Notes under the pieces: generated by a model
What the model was told of the DNA's origin: nothing
What the model saw: only the letters and a program-made list of their open reading frames with translations
Databases searched by the model: none
Assembly: GCF_000182645.1 (NCBI RefSeq)
Contig: NZ_ACQA01000001.1
Location: 1,488,001 to 1,552,000 of the forward strand
Length of the DNA: 64,000 bases
Source of the DNA: Brucella intermedia LMG 3301
Lineage (GTDB): Bacteria > Pseudomonadota > Alphaproteobacteria > Rhizobiales > Rhizobiaceae
Direction of reading: 5' to 3'
Position numbers and translations under genes: made by a program
Part shown: piece by piece, positions 27,638 through 36,440 of the stretch
Layout of the letters: every line of letters begins with the position of its first letter
Position numbering within the stretch: position 1 is the first letter of the stretch

Positions 27638-28468
27638 TCAGGCACCTTGTCTGCGCTCAAGCAGTATCTTCAAGACAAGCGTCACAAGTGCGATCAATGC
27701 CAGCGTCGAGGCTGCGGCGAAAGCACCGGCGACATTATAGTCATTGAACAGCAGCTCCACCTGCAGGGGCAGCGTATTGGTTTTGCCGCGAATTGCGCCC
27801 GAAACGACCGACGTTGCCCCAAACTCCCCCATCACACGTGCATTGCAAAGCACCGCGCCATAAAGCAACGCCCATTTGATATTGGGCAATGTGACATAGA
27901 AAAAGGTCTGCCAGGCGTTGGCCCCCAGCGTCAGGGCCGCTTCTTCTTCATCGCTCCCCTGCACTTCCATAAGCGGGATCAACTCACGTGCCACAAAAGG
28001 CGAAGTCACGAAGAGGCTGACAAGAAAAATCGCCGGGACCGTGAACATGATCTTGATGTCATAGGACTCCAGCAACGGCCCCAGCAAACCCTGCGATCCA
28101 TAGAGGAAGAGATAGGTCACACCGGCCACGATAGGTGACACGGAAAACGGTATTTCGACGAAAGTAATGAGCAACCGCCGCCCCGGGAACCGAAACTTGG
28201 TTACCAGCCATGCAACACAGACGCCAAATGCCATATTGATCGGCACGACCACAATTGCCGTCAGAATGGTCAACCAGACCGCATGCAATGTATCCGGCTT
28301 CAATATCTCGCTGAAAAAGACATCGACTCCCTTGCTGAAGGCATAGGAGAAGATGACGGCGAGCGGCGCCCCGATACAGATGACCGACAACAGGGCCGCG
28401 AGCCAGATCAACAGGCTGCGCATTGGCCCTGAATTTCGCGCCTGCATGCTTGCGCTAGCGTTCTGCAT
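27638..28468 (-). CDS. cysW: Sulfate/thiosulfate ABC transporter permease CysW
   Basis: 276 residues with six transmembrane helices. The permease EAA-type loop is VQGSDEEEAALTLGANAWQTFFYVTLPNIKWAL. Features PFSVSPIVAGVTYLFLYG and GAIRGKTNTLPLQVE are typical of CysW. It forms the channel with CysT and couples to the ATPase CysA. ATG 28468 overlaps the cysT stop by 14 nt. cysA, which usually follows, is not present downstream. Confidence 0.92.
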   Translation of the reverse strand: MQNASASMQARNSGPMRSLLIWLAALLSVICIGAPLAVIFSYAFSKGVDVFFSEILKPDTLHAVWLTILTAIVVVPINMAFGVCVAWLVTKFRFPGRRLLITFVEIPFSVSPIVAGVTYLFLYGSQGLLGPLLESYDIKIMFTVPAIFLVSLFVTSPFVARELIPLMEVQGSDEEEAALTLGANAWQTFFYVTLPNIKWALLYGAVLCNARVMGEFGATSVVSGAIRGKTNTLPLQVELLFNDYNVAGAFAAASTLALIALVTLVLKILLERRQGA

Positions 28469-29276
28469 AACGAAGCTGCCTTGCCTGAATGAGATTAGTC
28501 ACGAGAAGCATGACAAAAGCCGTGACAAGCATCACGAATGCAAGAGCAGCCGCGGCTGGATAATCATACTCATCCAACCGGATGAAAACGAGCAGTGATG
28601 TCACTTCGGTTTCGAAGGGCAGATTGCCGGAGATGAAGACAATTGAGCCAAATTCGCCAAGGCTGCGCGCAAAGGAAAGCGACGAGCCTGCAAGGAAAGC
28701 GGGAAAGATCGTCGGCCAGATAATGTGGGAAAACGTCTGCCACGAACTGGCACCAAGGCTGCGTGCGGCCTCTTCCACATCGGCACTCATATCCTCCAGG
28801 ACCGGCTGGACCGTGCGGATGACGAACGGGATGCTGGTGAAGAACATCGCGATCATGATGCCAAGCGGTGCGTAAGCGACCTTTATGCCGATCGGTTCAA
28901 GAAACCGTCCGAACCAGCCGTTCTGGGCAAACAGTGTTACCAGCGCCAGACCCGCAATGGCAGTTGGCAGCGCGAAAGGAAGGTCGACAGCGGCATCGAT
29001 CAGACGTTTGCCCGGAAATTCATATCGCGTCAGTACCCAGGCCAGCAGAAGACCGAACAACCCGTTGAACACGGTCGCCACTGCAGCGGCGCTCAAGGTG
29101 ATCTTGTAAGTCGCCAGCGCCCGCTCTGAAGTCACAATATTCCAGAAGTCGCTCCAGCCGAGACTCGCCGTTTTCAGGATCATTGCCAACAGCGGCAAGG
29201 CTACGATCACGGCCAGATAAAGCAAGGTGCAGCCGAGGGTCAGCCCGAACCCCGGCAACACCGAATTACGTTTCAT
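28455..29276 (-). CDS. cysT: Sulfate/thiosulfate ABC transporter permease CysT (CysU)
   Basis: 273 residues from ATG 29276 (MKRNSVLPGFGLTLGCTLLY); longer in-frame versions lack the expected hydrophobic start. Six transmembrane helices and the EAA loop MSADVEEAARSLGASSWQTFSHIIWPTI are visible, along with FARSLGEFGSIVFISGN, characteristic of CysT. It pairs with CysW and lies 67 nt after the sulfate-binding protein gene. Confidence 0.92.
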   Translation of the reverse strand: MKRNSVLPGFGLTLGCTLLYLAVIVALPLLAMILKTASLGWSDFWNIVTSERALATYKITLSAAAVATVFNGLFGLLLAWVLTRYEFPGKRLIDAAVDLPFALPTAIAGLALVTLFAQNGWFGRFLEPIGIKVAYAPLGIMIAMFFTSIPFVIRTVQPVLEDMSADVEEAARSLGASSWQTFSHIIWPTIFPAFLAGSSLSFARSLGEFGSIVFISGNLPFETEVTSLLVFIRLDEYDYPAAAALAFVMLVTAFVMLLVTNLIQARQLRYAER

Positions 29277-29343
29277 GCTTAGAAGCGCCACTGGATTTTC
29301 CAAAATGCGAGGCGACCCCGCCCGGGATCGCCAGTTGGCTTTA

Positions 29344-30348
29344 TTATTTGCCTTTGAAAAGCTGATCGAGCACTCCGCCTTCGGCGAAATGTTCCTTCTG
29401 CACCTTCTCCCAGCCACCGAAAGCATCCTCAACCGTTACAAGGCGCACATCAGGGTAGATATCCTTGTGCTTTGCGATGACGTCCTTGTCATGCACGCGG
29501 TTGAAGTTCTGGGCCAGGATTTCCTGCCCCTCCGGTGAATAGAGGTAGTCGAGATAAGCTTCGGCGATCTTGCGCGATCCCCGCTTGTCTACCACCTTAT
29601 CCACGACCGTAACCGGGAACTCTGCCAGCAAACTGACTTCCGGTACGACAACATCGTACTTGTCCAGCCCCAGCACCTTTTCGGTCCCGCGCGTTTCCGC
29701 CTCGAAAGTCACCAGCACGTCGCCAATGCCACGCTCGGCAAATGTTGTCGTTGCCCCGCGACCGCCCGTGTCGAAGACCGGAACGTTTTTGAAAATCTTC
29801 CCAATGAAGTCATGCACCTTTGCCTGATCACCCTTGAACGCCTCGTTCGCGTAAGCGGTCGCAGCAAGATAGGTGTAGCGCGCATTGCCCGACGTTTTAG
29901 GGTTCGGGAAGATCACCTTGACATCGTCGCGCGCCAGATCATCCCAATTCTTGATGTTTTTCGGATTCCCCTCACGTACGAGGAACGCAGGGAAGGAATA
30001 ATAGGGCGACGAGTTGTTGGGCAACCGCTTCTGCCAGTCCGCCGGGATCAAGTTACCCTTGTCATGGAGGACCTGCACGTCCGTCACCTGATTGAAGGTC
30101 ACGACGTCAGCTTCAAGCCCTTCCAGAATGGAACGCGCCTGCTTCGACGAGCCGGCATGGGACTGGTTGACAGTCAGATCTTCACCGGTCTTGGTCTTCC
30201 AGTCGGCGATGAAGGCCTTGTTGACCTGTTCGTAGAGCTCTCGCGCGATGTCATAGGAAACGTTGAGGATTTCCTTTGGCTCCTGCGCATGAACAGGGGC
30301 AGAGCCCAAACCGAGCGCGACCGCCGCATATAGGATAATTTTTCTCAT
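29344..30348 (-). CDS. sbp: Periplasmic sulfate-binding protein
   Basis: 334 residues from ATG 30348 (MRKIILYAAVALGLGSAPVHAQ), a typical Sec signal peptide cleaved after VHA. The mature protein reads LNVSYDIARELYEQVN, and later GRGATTTFAERGIGDVLVTFEAE, both diagnostic of the sulfate/thiosulfate-binding family (Sbp/CysP). It captures sulfate for CysTW. First gene of the operon; an AT-rich stretch (30400-30480) upstream should hold its promoter. Discrimination between sulfate and thiosulfate cannot be made from sequence alone. Confidence 0.93.
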   Translation of the reverse strand: MRKIILYAAVALGLGSAPVHAQEPKEILNVSYDIARELYEQVNKAFIADWKTKTGEDLTVNQSHAGSSKQARSILEGLEADVVTFNQVTDVQVLHDKGNLIPADWQKRLPNNSSPYYSFPAFLVREGNPKNIKNWDDLARDDVKVIFPNPKTSGNARYTYLAATAYANEAFKGDQAKVHDFIGKIFKNVPVFDTGGRGATTTFAERGIGDVLVTFEAETRGTEKVLGLDKYDVVVPEVSLLAEFPVTVVDKVVDKRGSRKIAEAYLDYLYSPEGQEILAQNFNRVHDKDVIAKHKDIYPDVRLVTVEDAFGGWEKVQKEHFAEGGVLDQLFKGK

Positions 30349-30560
30349 TAGACCCATCCCCACCGCGCCGTTTGCGAGAAGCGCTATAAACTGGATTGTT
30401 TTCGGAAAACAAATCTAACGAGAGAAGAGACAAAATCAATCTAAATCATTGATTTAAATATATAAACTACTTTCATATTCATTCATGGAACCTGCACCCA
30501 ATCCATTTGCTGGCATGAGAAAATAATTCTCACCTGGGGCAAAACCATAAAATGCAATGC

Positions 30561-30590
30561 AAAAGGCAGGAGCCGTCCCTCTCCTGCCTT
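30561..30590 (-). terminator. Terminator after the small 62-residue gene
   Basis: A 10-bp stem, aaggcaggag / ctcctgcctt, read on the minus strand is followed by ttgcatt, 26 nt after the stop of the small gene at 30616. It also insulates the sbp promoter. Confidence 0.75.
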
Positions 30591-30615
30591 CAAAACTTTA
30601 CGCGCTTGCGCGGAT

Positions 30616-30804
30616 TTACCAGAAACCGCGATGCTGCCAGCACCAGAGAAAATTATGCTCGCCACGCTCGACCCGACTGCGGCGGCGGGCTGCAATTTCC
30701 TCGGCATTCAGCTTCATTTCGCGCCATGGCTGCTCAAGAAAGGTCGGAATACGCAAGAACGCATTCTTCATTTTAGTAGCGACCAATTGAACTATTCGCT
30801 TCAT
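30616..30804 (-). CDS. Small basic protein of unknown function
   Basis: 62 residues, not recognised. Basic and aromatic: an N-terminal amphipathic helix (IVQLVATKMKNAFLRI), a central EEIAARRRSRVERGE segment and a C-terminus rich in Trp/Phe/His (NFLWCWQHRGFW). GAGGAGG lies 8 nt before ATG 30804, and a terminator follows the stop, so both ends look like a real gene. The size and charge recall the short proteins common in Brucella-like genomes, but the DUF1127 motif is absent. Confidence 0.6.
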   Translation of the reverse strand: MKRIVQLVATKMKNAFLRIPTFLEQPWREMKLNAEEIAARRRSRVERGEHNFLWCWQHRGFW

Positions 30805-30940
30805 GCCAAAGCCTCCTCATCACCTCACGCTCAGATATTGCCGCGCTTTCGCCGCAACAATGAACGACAGGTTAATTTTGTAGGCTTCCGGGAATTTGTC
30901 AATAACCTACTTATTTTATGGGAGTTAACATCATGAAATA

Positions 30941-30971
30941 ATTTGCGAGCCAAACCGTTTGGCCCGCAAAT
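30941..30971 (-). terminator. Terminator after the TerC-CBS gene
   Basis: The long stem atttgcgagccaaac / cgtttggcccgcaaat has one mismatch and is followed on the minus strand by tatttc, directly after the stop at 30981. Confidence 0.75.
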
Positions 30972-30980
30972 CTGTTCCAA

Positions 30981-32549
30981 TCACACCTCGTAATCGACGG
31001 GCGTCGAAATGCGGACCTTGCCGATATGACGGCCATTCATCGACTCGATCTTGAACTCCAGCCCGTCAGCGGCGAAGCTCTCTCCTCCCAGGGGCAAGTG
31101 TCCCAGATGCCAGAGGACATAGCCCGCGAGCGTCGTATAGCGATCAGCCTCGTCAACCAGATCGCGCTCCAAGAGCCCGCTCAAGCGGCGAATATCGGTG
31201 AAACCATCAACGAGATAGCCGCCCTTCCCGTCCGACTGAGCGACAGCCGCTTCTTCGTCTTCATCCGGAAACTCGCCAGCGATAGCCTCAAGAACATCGG
31301 TCGGCGTCACAACGCCTTCGAATGAGCCATGCTCGTCCACCACTACCGCGATCTGAACAGGAGAGTTACGCAATTGCTCCATGACGCGGAGCACGTTTGC
31401 ATTCTCATGCACGACCAGCGGCTGCTTCACGGTTTTATCCCAGTCTATGGGTTTCTTGTCACCTATATCCAGCAGAAGGTCCCTGACCAGAGCCACACCG
31501 ACGAATTCATCCACCTGACGGCGCGCAACGATGACGCGCGAATGCGTCAACTTGCGAATAGCTGCGTCAAGTTCCGCCGCGTCTTCATCAAGGTCGAGCC
31601 ATTCGATCTCATTGCGTGGTGACATGATGGAGCGTACAGGCCGATCAGCCAGATCCAGCACACCGCGGATCATCTCCTTTTCTTCCGGAAGAAAGACATC
31701 GCTGGCCGCCGTCTGCTGAGCAATTACGTCAACCGTATCGGAGAGCGGGTTTTCACCGCGCCCGCCGCCGAGCAGACGCAAGACCGCGCCTGCCGTGCGT
31801 TCTCGCAGATCATTGGTGGTGACCAGCTTCTCGCGATTGTGTCGCGCCATCTGGTTGGCTGCTTCGATCAGTACGGAGAAGCCGATAGCTGCGTAGAGAT
31901 AGCCCTTTGGAATATGGTAGCCGAAACCTTCCACGACCAGGCTGAAACCGATCATCATCAGGAAGCCAAGACAGAGGATGACAACCGTGGGGTGCTTGTT
32001 GACAAAGTCCATCAGCGGCTTGGAAGCAAGCATCATCACCGCGATGGCGATAACGACGGCAAACATCATGACCGGCAGGTGCTGAACCATGCCCACTGCG
32101 GTAATGACGCTATCCAGCGAGAACACAGCATCCAGCACGACAATCTGAACGATCACCTGCCAGAATACGGCATGCACGACCTTGGAATTTTTGGGTCCAT
32201 GTGCTCCTTCCAGACGCTCGTGAAGCTCCATCGTGCCTTTTGCAAGGAGGAAGAGACCGCCAATCAGCATGATGATATCGCGTCCGGAGAAGGATAATTC
32301 CATCAACGTGACCAAAGGCTCACGCAGGGCAACGATCCATGAAATGGAGGCGAGCAGCACAAGGCGCATCAAAAGCGCCAGACTGAGGCCGATCAACCGT
32401 GCACGATTGCGTTGATGCGGCGGCAGTTTGTCGGCGAGAATGGCGATGAAGACGAGATTGTCGATACCGAGAACAATCTCGAGTACCACCAATGTTACCA
32501 AACCTATCCAGGCATTGGGGTCGGCAATCCAGTCCATGGACCAGTCCAT
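30981..32549 (-). CDS. TerC-family membrane protein fused to CBS pair and CorC/HlyC domain
   Basis: 522 residues. The N-terminal TerC domain (about residues 1-235) has seven helices and the motifs [24 protein letters not shown] and [15 protein letters not shown] with their acidic pairs. A CBS pair follows (about 300-415, [17 protein letters not shown] and [21 protein letters not shown]), then a CorC/HlyC transporter-associated domain to the end ([17 protein letters not shown]). This is the YoaE/YegH-like layout. TerC proteins are linked to metal (Mn2+) export and tellurite resistance. AAAGGAG lies upstream of ATG 32549. Monocistronic. Metal specificity is not known. Confidence 0.9.
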   Translation of the reverse strand: MDWSMDWIADPNAWIGLVTLVVLEIVLGIDNLVFIAILADKLPPHQRNRARLIGLSLALLMRLVLLASISWIVALREPLVTLMELSFSGRDIIMLIGGLFLLAKGTMELHERLEGAHGPKNSKVVHAVFWQVIVQIVVLDAVFSLDSVITAVGMVQHLPVMMFAVVIAIAVMMLASKPLMDFVNKHPTVVILCLGFLMMIGFSLVVEGFGYHIPKGYLYAAIGFSVLIEAANQMARHNREKLVTTNDLRERTAGAVLRLLGGGRGENPLSDTVDVIAQQTAASDVFLPEEKEMIRGVLDLADRPVRSIMSPRNEIEWLDLDEDAAELDAAIRKLTHSRVIVARRQVDEFVGVALVRDLLLDIGDKKPIDWDKTVKQPLVVHENANVLRVMEQLRNSPVQIAVVVDEHGSFEGVVTPTDVLEAIAGEFPDEDEEAAVAQSDGKGGYLVDGFTDIRRLSGLLERDLVDEADRYTTLAGYVLWHLGHLPLGGESFAADGLEFKIESMNGRHIGKVRISTPVDYEV

Positions 32550-32884
32550 GATATGTCGGCTCCTTTAAAGTTCAGCAGAAACAGTGAATGGAAATAACGC
32601 TGCAAACAGGTGCTCGCCGGACCACTTTGAGCGGACCAGCCCCATGCAGGCGAGCCCCATGCAGGCGAGATTGTCGGGAGTTGTGCAACGCGCAGGAAGC
32701 CCGGAACGTCCCTCTAGGGAATCCGGACTTCGGGAAGACGAATCGTCAGAACTGTCGTCGGGCATAAAGCGCGATGAACCTTATATCGGGCAATGTGAAG
32801 CTCGGCGCCTCAGCGAATACCGGTTGTCATATGGAACATATCGTTCGTTATTATGCAGACGGAAACCAGCCGCACAAGAGATTA
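32550..32884. other. Intergenic leader of the TerC gene
   Basis: 335 bases without a credible gene. It contains the 15-bp tandem repeat listed separately. I looked on the minus strand for the manganese-sensing yybP-ykoY riboswitch core that often precedes terC genes and did not find a convincing one. Confidence 0.5.
32638..32669. repeat. Tandem 15-bp repeat upstream of terC-like gene
   Basis: The unit agccccatgcaggcg occurs twice in direct succession (32638-32652 and 32653-32667), followed by ag. It lies 89 nt or more upstream of the TerC start, in its probable 5' leader or promoter. Confidence 0.85.
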
Positions 32885-33547
32885 CTATTCGGCCGGTGAC
32901 ACATGAACGCGACGCTTGCGTTCGCGGCGCGGACGCGCCTTGAAAAACCGGACACCAATGACGGTCACGATAATCGTGGCGATGGTGATCCCGATCACGA
33001 ACCAGAACATGTGATCCCCGTCCATCCTGGCAAAAATGCCAGCGCCGCGGCCAGCCAGCCAGCCGGGAAGGAACATCACCGGAGCCCACACCAGCGCTGA
33101 GAGGATATTGGCGGTCTGGAAGCGCGTCTGGTCCATCGACATCATACCTGCCACCATCGGCACGGTGCAGCGGATGGGGCCGAAGAAGCGCCCCAGAAAC
33201 ACTGCCGAAAAACCATAACGGCGGAAAAGAAGGCGCGCACGCGCCACGCCGCTGCGGTGCTTGTTGAGGGGCCATTTGTGGATGATGTTACGGCCCAGCC
33301 ACCAGCCAAGAAAATAGGAAATGATATCGCCGATCACCGCACCAATGATCGCGCCGATGATGACGGGAATGGGTTCGATGATTCCAGCGCCCACAAGGCC
33401 GCCGATGGCGATCATGATCGGTGTGGCCGGAATGAACATTCCTATGATGGCGAGAGATTCGCCAAAGGCGATGATGCCCACGATAGGCCCAGCCCATGCC
33501 CGATGATCGGAAATAAACTGTCCGAGATCGCCTATTATGCTTTCCAT
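32885..33547 (-). CDS. DedA-family membrane protein
   Basis: 220 residues. The DedA/VTT signature is clear: FGESLAIIGMFIPATPIMIAIGGLVGAG, then GAVIGDIISYFLGWWLGR, RYGFSAVFLGRFFGPIR, and NILSALVWAPVMFLPGWLAGRG. Such proteins act as lipid (undecaprenyl phosphate or phospholipid) flippases or affect membrane energetics. The C-terminus is a short basic tail. A single gene between the TerC gene and tRNA-Lys. Confidence 0.9.
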   Translation of the reverse strand: MESIIGDLGQFISDHRAWAGPIVGIIAFGESLAIIGMFIPATPIMIAIGGLVGAGIIEPIPVIIGAIIGAVIGDIISYFLGWWLGRNIIHKWPLNKHRSGVARARLLFRRYGFSAVFLGRFFGPIRCTVPMVAGMMSMDQTRFQTANILSALVWAPVMFLPGWLAGRGAGIFARMDGDHMFWFVIGITIATIIVTVIGVRFFKARPRRERKRRVHVSPAE

Positions 33548-33983
33548 TCCGTCCTCAAATACCGCGAACCGGATTCCGAAACGACATGAACCGTTCCTTT
33601 ATTCGGCAAGGGCAACTCCGGTGCATGAATCGCCTTGCTCTCATAACTTTGGGCGGTACGGGTGCCCTCCTGTCCAAGACGACTACCAACCGATCAAGTC
33701 TTTTATATGCCGTAGCTTCTCAGACAAGCATCAATAATTGATGACATGGCTGCGACATTTGCAGCGTAGCCCTACTCCCCGCTCAACCTCCCGCCGCACA
33801 TATTATACTGGGCAACGCCGAATATGGAGTCGGCCAGCTCTCCATACAACGCCACAATGGAAAAAAATGAATCAAATCAAGAATTTCCCTTTTTTGATTC
33901 TCAAACACGCGCTGAAAATCCACAACCACAGTAAGCATATTTCAAAGAGACACTGGTAGCGTGCAAAATCGGGAATTTACAAA

Positions 33984-34005
33984 TCCCGCATTTCCGGGCT
34001 TTTTA
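33984..34005 (+). terminator. Terminator without an obvious upstream gene
   Basis: The stem cccg-catttc-cgggc is followed by ttttt on the plus strand. A second small hairpin, cggga...tcccg, precedes it. No protein gene lies on the plus strand for several kilobases upstream. Confidence 0.5.
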
Positions 34006-34046
34006 CGCCATCTGTCATTTTTTTCAGAAAATTTGCAGTTGGAGGC

Positions 34047-34074
34047 TGGACAGGTGGAAAAGAGGCCGTTATAG
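34047..34074 (+). promoter_or_regulatory. Probable promoter of tRNA-Lys
   Basis: A -35-like tggaca (34047-34052) and -10-like ttatag (34069-34074) are separated by 16 nt and lie about 40 nt before the tRNA 5' end. Confidence 0.5.
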
Positions 34075-34116
34075 AACCGCTCACTTCACCGGGGCCGCCG
34101 CCTCGGCAAAGCGAGT

Positions 34117-34192
<76 letters not shown>

Positions 34193-34456
34193 TTTTCTCT
34201 TCAGAAAACAAACGCTTCCGCTGATAAATTGTCCTGAGCGACTGGATAAACCCAGACTCCTCCTTATGGAGCATATGCTTCGATGCTTCGGGATTCCCCA
34301 CACCTAGGAAAGGTCTCGTTGGACCGCTGCTATTGCTCTCTGATACATTACCGATAATTAATTCGCCCATTCATATGCGGTTCATCTAAAATGACAGACA
34401 TTACTCGCACGCCATTTAGCGGCGCCCCTGTAAAAGAGTAATGGAGTTAAATAGCC

Positions 34457-34987
34457 ATGAAATCCAAGACCGCACTTATCGCTGTAATTGCAACGTCTTT
34501 GCTTTCCCTACCCGCATTGGCACAAGAAAAAAGCAATTCAAATACTGATAAACCGGCGACAGAGACGACCGCTGCACAAAACACTGACACGAAGGTCAGA
34601 CATGGCCCCGTTGATCTCGACAAATTCTCACGCATGGACGATCTCCAGGCAGCCGACACGGATGGCGACGGCGTACTCTCTCGAGCCGAAATCGAAGCGC
34701 TGGCACAAAAGCGCATTGTGAGCCGTGCGGCTGACCGCATGGAGCGTCGTCTCGATATCAACGGCGACGGCAAGGTCACGCTTGCGGAAATTGAGAACCA
34801 GCGCAAGAAGGAATTCGCTGCACTGGATCGGAACGAGGACGGCAAGATTGATCGCAGCGAAATGCGCGCAGCGAAGATGCACCACGCCAGAGGTTCTCAC
34901 CATAAGGGTCCCCATCGTATGGAGCACCATAAGGGCGGAGAGCACAAAGGCCCGATGAAGGGCCAGGCAGAAAAGCCGCAGGAATAA
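34457..34987 (+). CDS. Secreted EF-hand calcium-binding protein
   Basis: 176 residues. A signal peptide of 22 residues ends in ALAQ. Three canonical 12-residue EF-hand loops follow at 67-78 (DTDGDGVLSRAE), 100-111 (DINGDGKVTLAE) and 124-135 (DRNEDGKIDRSE), each with acidic residues at positions 1, 3, 5 and 12 or close to it. The last 40 residues are rich in histidine, lysine and glycine (HHARGSHHKGPHRMEHHKGGEHKGP), a possible second metal-binding or surface-binding segment. Periplasmic or secreted calcium sensing or buffering is likely; the role is unknown. Followed by a strong terminator. Confidence 0.87.
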   Translation: MKSKTALIAVIATSLLSLPALAQEKSNSNTDKPATETTAAQNTDTKVRHGPVDLDKFSRMDDLQAADTDGDGVLSRAEIEALAQKRIVSRAADRMERRLDINGDGKVTLAEIENQRKKEFAALDRNEDGKIDRSEMRAAKMHHARGSHHKGPHRMEHHKGGEHKGPMKGQAEKPQE

Positions 34988-34996
34988 ATCCAAACA

Positions 34997-35026
34997 AAAG
35001 CCCGGGCTCAATGCCCGGGCTTTTTT
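34997..35026 (+). terminator. Intrinsic terminator after the EF-hand gene
   Basis: A 10-bp stem, aaagcccggg / cccgggcttt, and a following T run lie 9 nt after the stop codon; also placed to stop the convergent fucU transcript. Confidence 0.9.
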
Positions 35027-35048
35027 CGCATAGTTATCAGCCACAGGT

Positions 35049-35471
35049 TCAGGAGCGGATGACACCCTTCTTGAAGATGATATTTCCGTAGAGCCTCTTT
35101 TCGCCCGTCCGAATGATCGCGAAAGCGTCACGGGCGCGGTGATAGAATGCAAATCTCTCCATTGGATCGACGGAAATCTTACGCCCTTCGGCCTTTTCAA
35201 TGACGGTTTCAAACTCCTTGAAAATCGCCGGCGTTTCATTCGGTGCCTGCATGACAGCCGCTGGCTTGTCGACAAAATCATCTAGAGGCAGCAGCGACAG
35301 CACGGCCTCAGCCATATCTGTCGCAGTGATTCCCGGAAAATCGAGCACGTGCACACCGGAAGACTGCGCCGGATAATTGGCATCAACAATCACCAGATCG
35401 TCGCCATGCCCCATATCTGCGAGGACTTCCAGCAGCGAGCCCGTCAGCAATGGATTGATATTCTTCAACAT
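35049..35471 (-). CDS. fucU: FucU-type L-fucose mutarotase (RbsD/FucU family)
   Basis: 140 residues. The enzyme interconverts alpha and beta anomers of a pyranose. The catalytic histidine is in LADMGHGDDLVIVDANYP (H22), and the C-terminal RFAFYHRARDAFAIIRTGE plus YGNIIFKKGV match FucU better than RbsD. It lies 92 nt downstream of the last permease gene of the ABC importer operon on the same strand, so co-transcription is possible. No fucose catabolic genes are next to it, so the sugar served is uncertain. Confidence 0.85.
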   Translation of the reverse strand: MLKNINPLLTGSLLEVLADMGHGDDLVIVDANYPAQSSGVHVLDFPGITATDMAEAVLSLLPLDDFVDKPAAVMQAPNETPAIFKEFETVIEKAEGRKISVDPMERFAFYHRARDAFAIIRTGEKRLYGNIIFKKGVIRS

Positions 35472-35563
35472 AAGGAGTCAGTTCCCATAAAAATTCGAAC
35501 AGGTCACACTAAACAACTCGCTTTCAGAATCGCAAGGTCCAAGTGCTGGCGGAGGTGACGGCC

Positions 35564-36430
35564 CTATCGGGTTGTCGGGTCCAGCTTGTCACGCAGCCAA
35601 TCGCCCACAAAACTGATCGACAGCGTGGTGAACATGATCACAAATGACGGCGCGAGCATGATCCACGGCGCGCGGGTAAGATACTCGCGACCATAACCGA
35701 CCATATTGCCGAGGCTGGTCATTGGCGGCTGCACGCCGAGACCAAGGAATGACAGACTGCTTTCAAGCAGAATGATCTCCGGGAATGTCAGCGTCATCGA
35801 CACGATCAGCGTTGAAGCGATATTCGGGAGAATATGCTTGAGATAAACGCGCGACGGCGTAGCGCCGAGCTGCGTAACCGCCGCAGCGTAGCCTTGCGCA
35901 TTGGCAGAAACGGCCAGTCCACGTGCTATACGGGCATAACGCTCCCAACCGTAGAAGCCCATCAGGCAGGTCAGCAGCAGGAGCGAACTTCCGAAGAATG
36001 CAAGCACCGCGAGCGAAAGAATGAGGAATGGCAGTGCTGCCTGAAAATCAGCCAGCATGACCACAATCTGTTCGACCGCCCCCCGAAAATAGGCCGCAAG
36101 GAAACCGAGCGTTGTCCCGAACACTGCGGAAATGATCGTCGCGCCAAACGCGATGAGCAGCGAAATGCGGATGGACTCGATAAGGCGCGAAAGCACGTCG
36201 CGACCGAGCTCATCGGTTCCCAGCCAGTGCTGTGCGTTCCCGGGCAGCGCGAGGCGATTTTTCAGGTCGAAGGCTGTGATGTTGTACGGTCTTATCCAAT
36301 CTGCGGTGACCGCAATCAGGATCATCGCCGCAATCCAGACAAATCCGATGATGACCATCAGTGGAATGCGCCTGCGGTTCTTTTTCAGTTGCGTGGAAAC
36401 AGCGGCGGTATTGGCAATCATATCCGTCAT
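35564..36430 (-). CDS. Peptide/nickel-type ABC transporter permease (DppC family)
   Basis: 288 residues from ATG 36430; the longer in-frame version adds an arginine-rich leader and overlaps the preceding gene. An N-terminal helix (PLMVIIGFVWIAAMILIAV), an OppC_N-like loop with GTDELGRDVLSRL, and five further helices are visible, with the EAA loop YAAAVTQLGATPSRVYLKHILPN. Last gene of the importer block. It pairs with the DppB-type permease 10 nt upstream. Confidence 0.9.
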   Translation of the reverse strand: MTDMIANTAAVSTQLKKNRRRIPLMVIIGFVWIAAMILIAVTADWIRPYNITAFDLKNRLALPGNAQHWLGTDELGRDVLSRLIESIRISLLIAFGATIISAVFGTTLGFLAAYFRGAVEQIVVMLADFQAALPFLILSLAVLAFFGSSLLLLTCLMGFYGWERYARIARGLAVSANAQGYAAAVTQLGATPSRVYLKHILPNIASTLIVSMTLTFPEIILLESSLSFLGLGVQPPMTSLGNMVGYGREYLTRAPWIMLAPSFVIMFTTLSISFVGDWLRDKLDPTTR

Positions 36431-36440
36431 CGGTTCAGCC

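Larger units (their letters stand above)
33548..34116. other. AT-rich intergenic region before tRNA-Lys
   Basis: 569 bases with no convincing gene on either strand. It holds the promoter of the DedA gene on one side and of tRNA-Lys on the other, and an apparently ownerless terminator at 33984-34005. Pyrimidine-rich blocks resembling anti-Shine-Dalgarno sequences (ctccccgc, cctcccgcc around 33775-33795) occur here, which is compatible with a small RNA but does not prove it. Confidence 0.5.

Noticed and set aside
32550..32884. Possible Mn2+ (yybP-ykoY) riboswitch before the TerC-like gene
   Set aside because: The conserved loop sequences of that class could not be found on the minus strand; only a 15-bp tandem repeat is evident.
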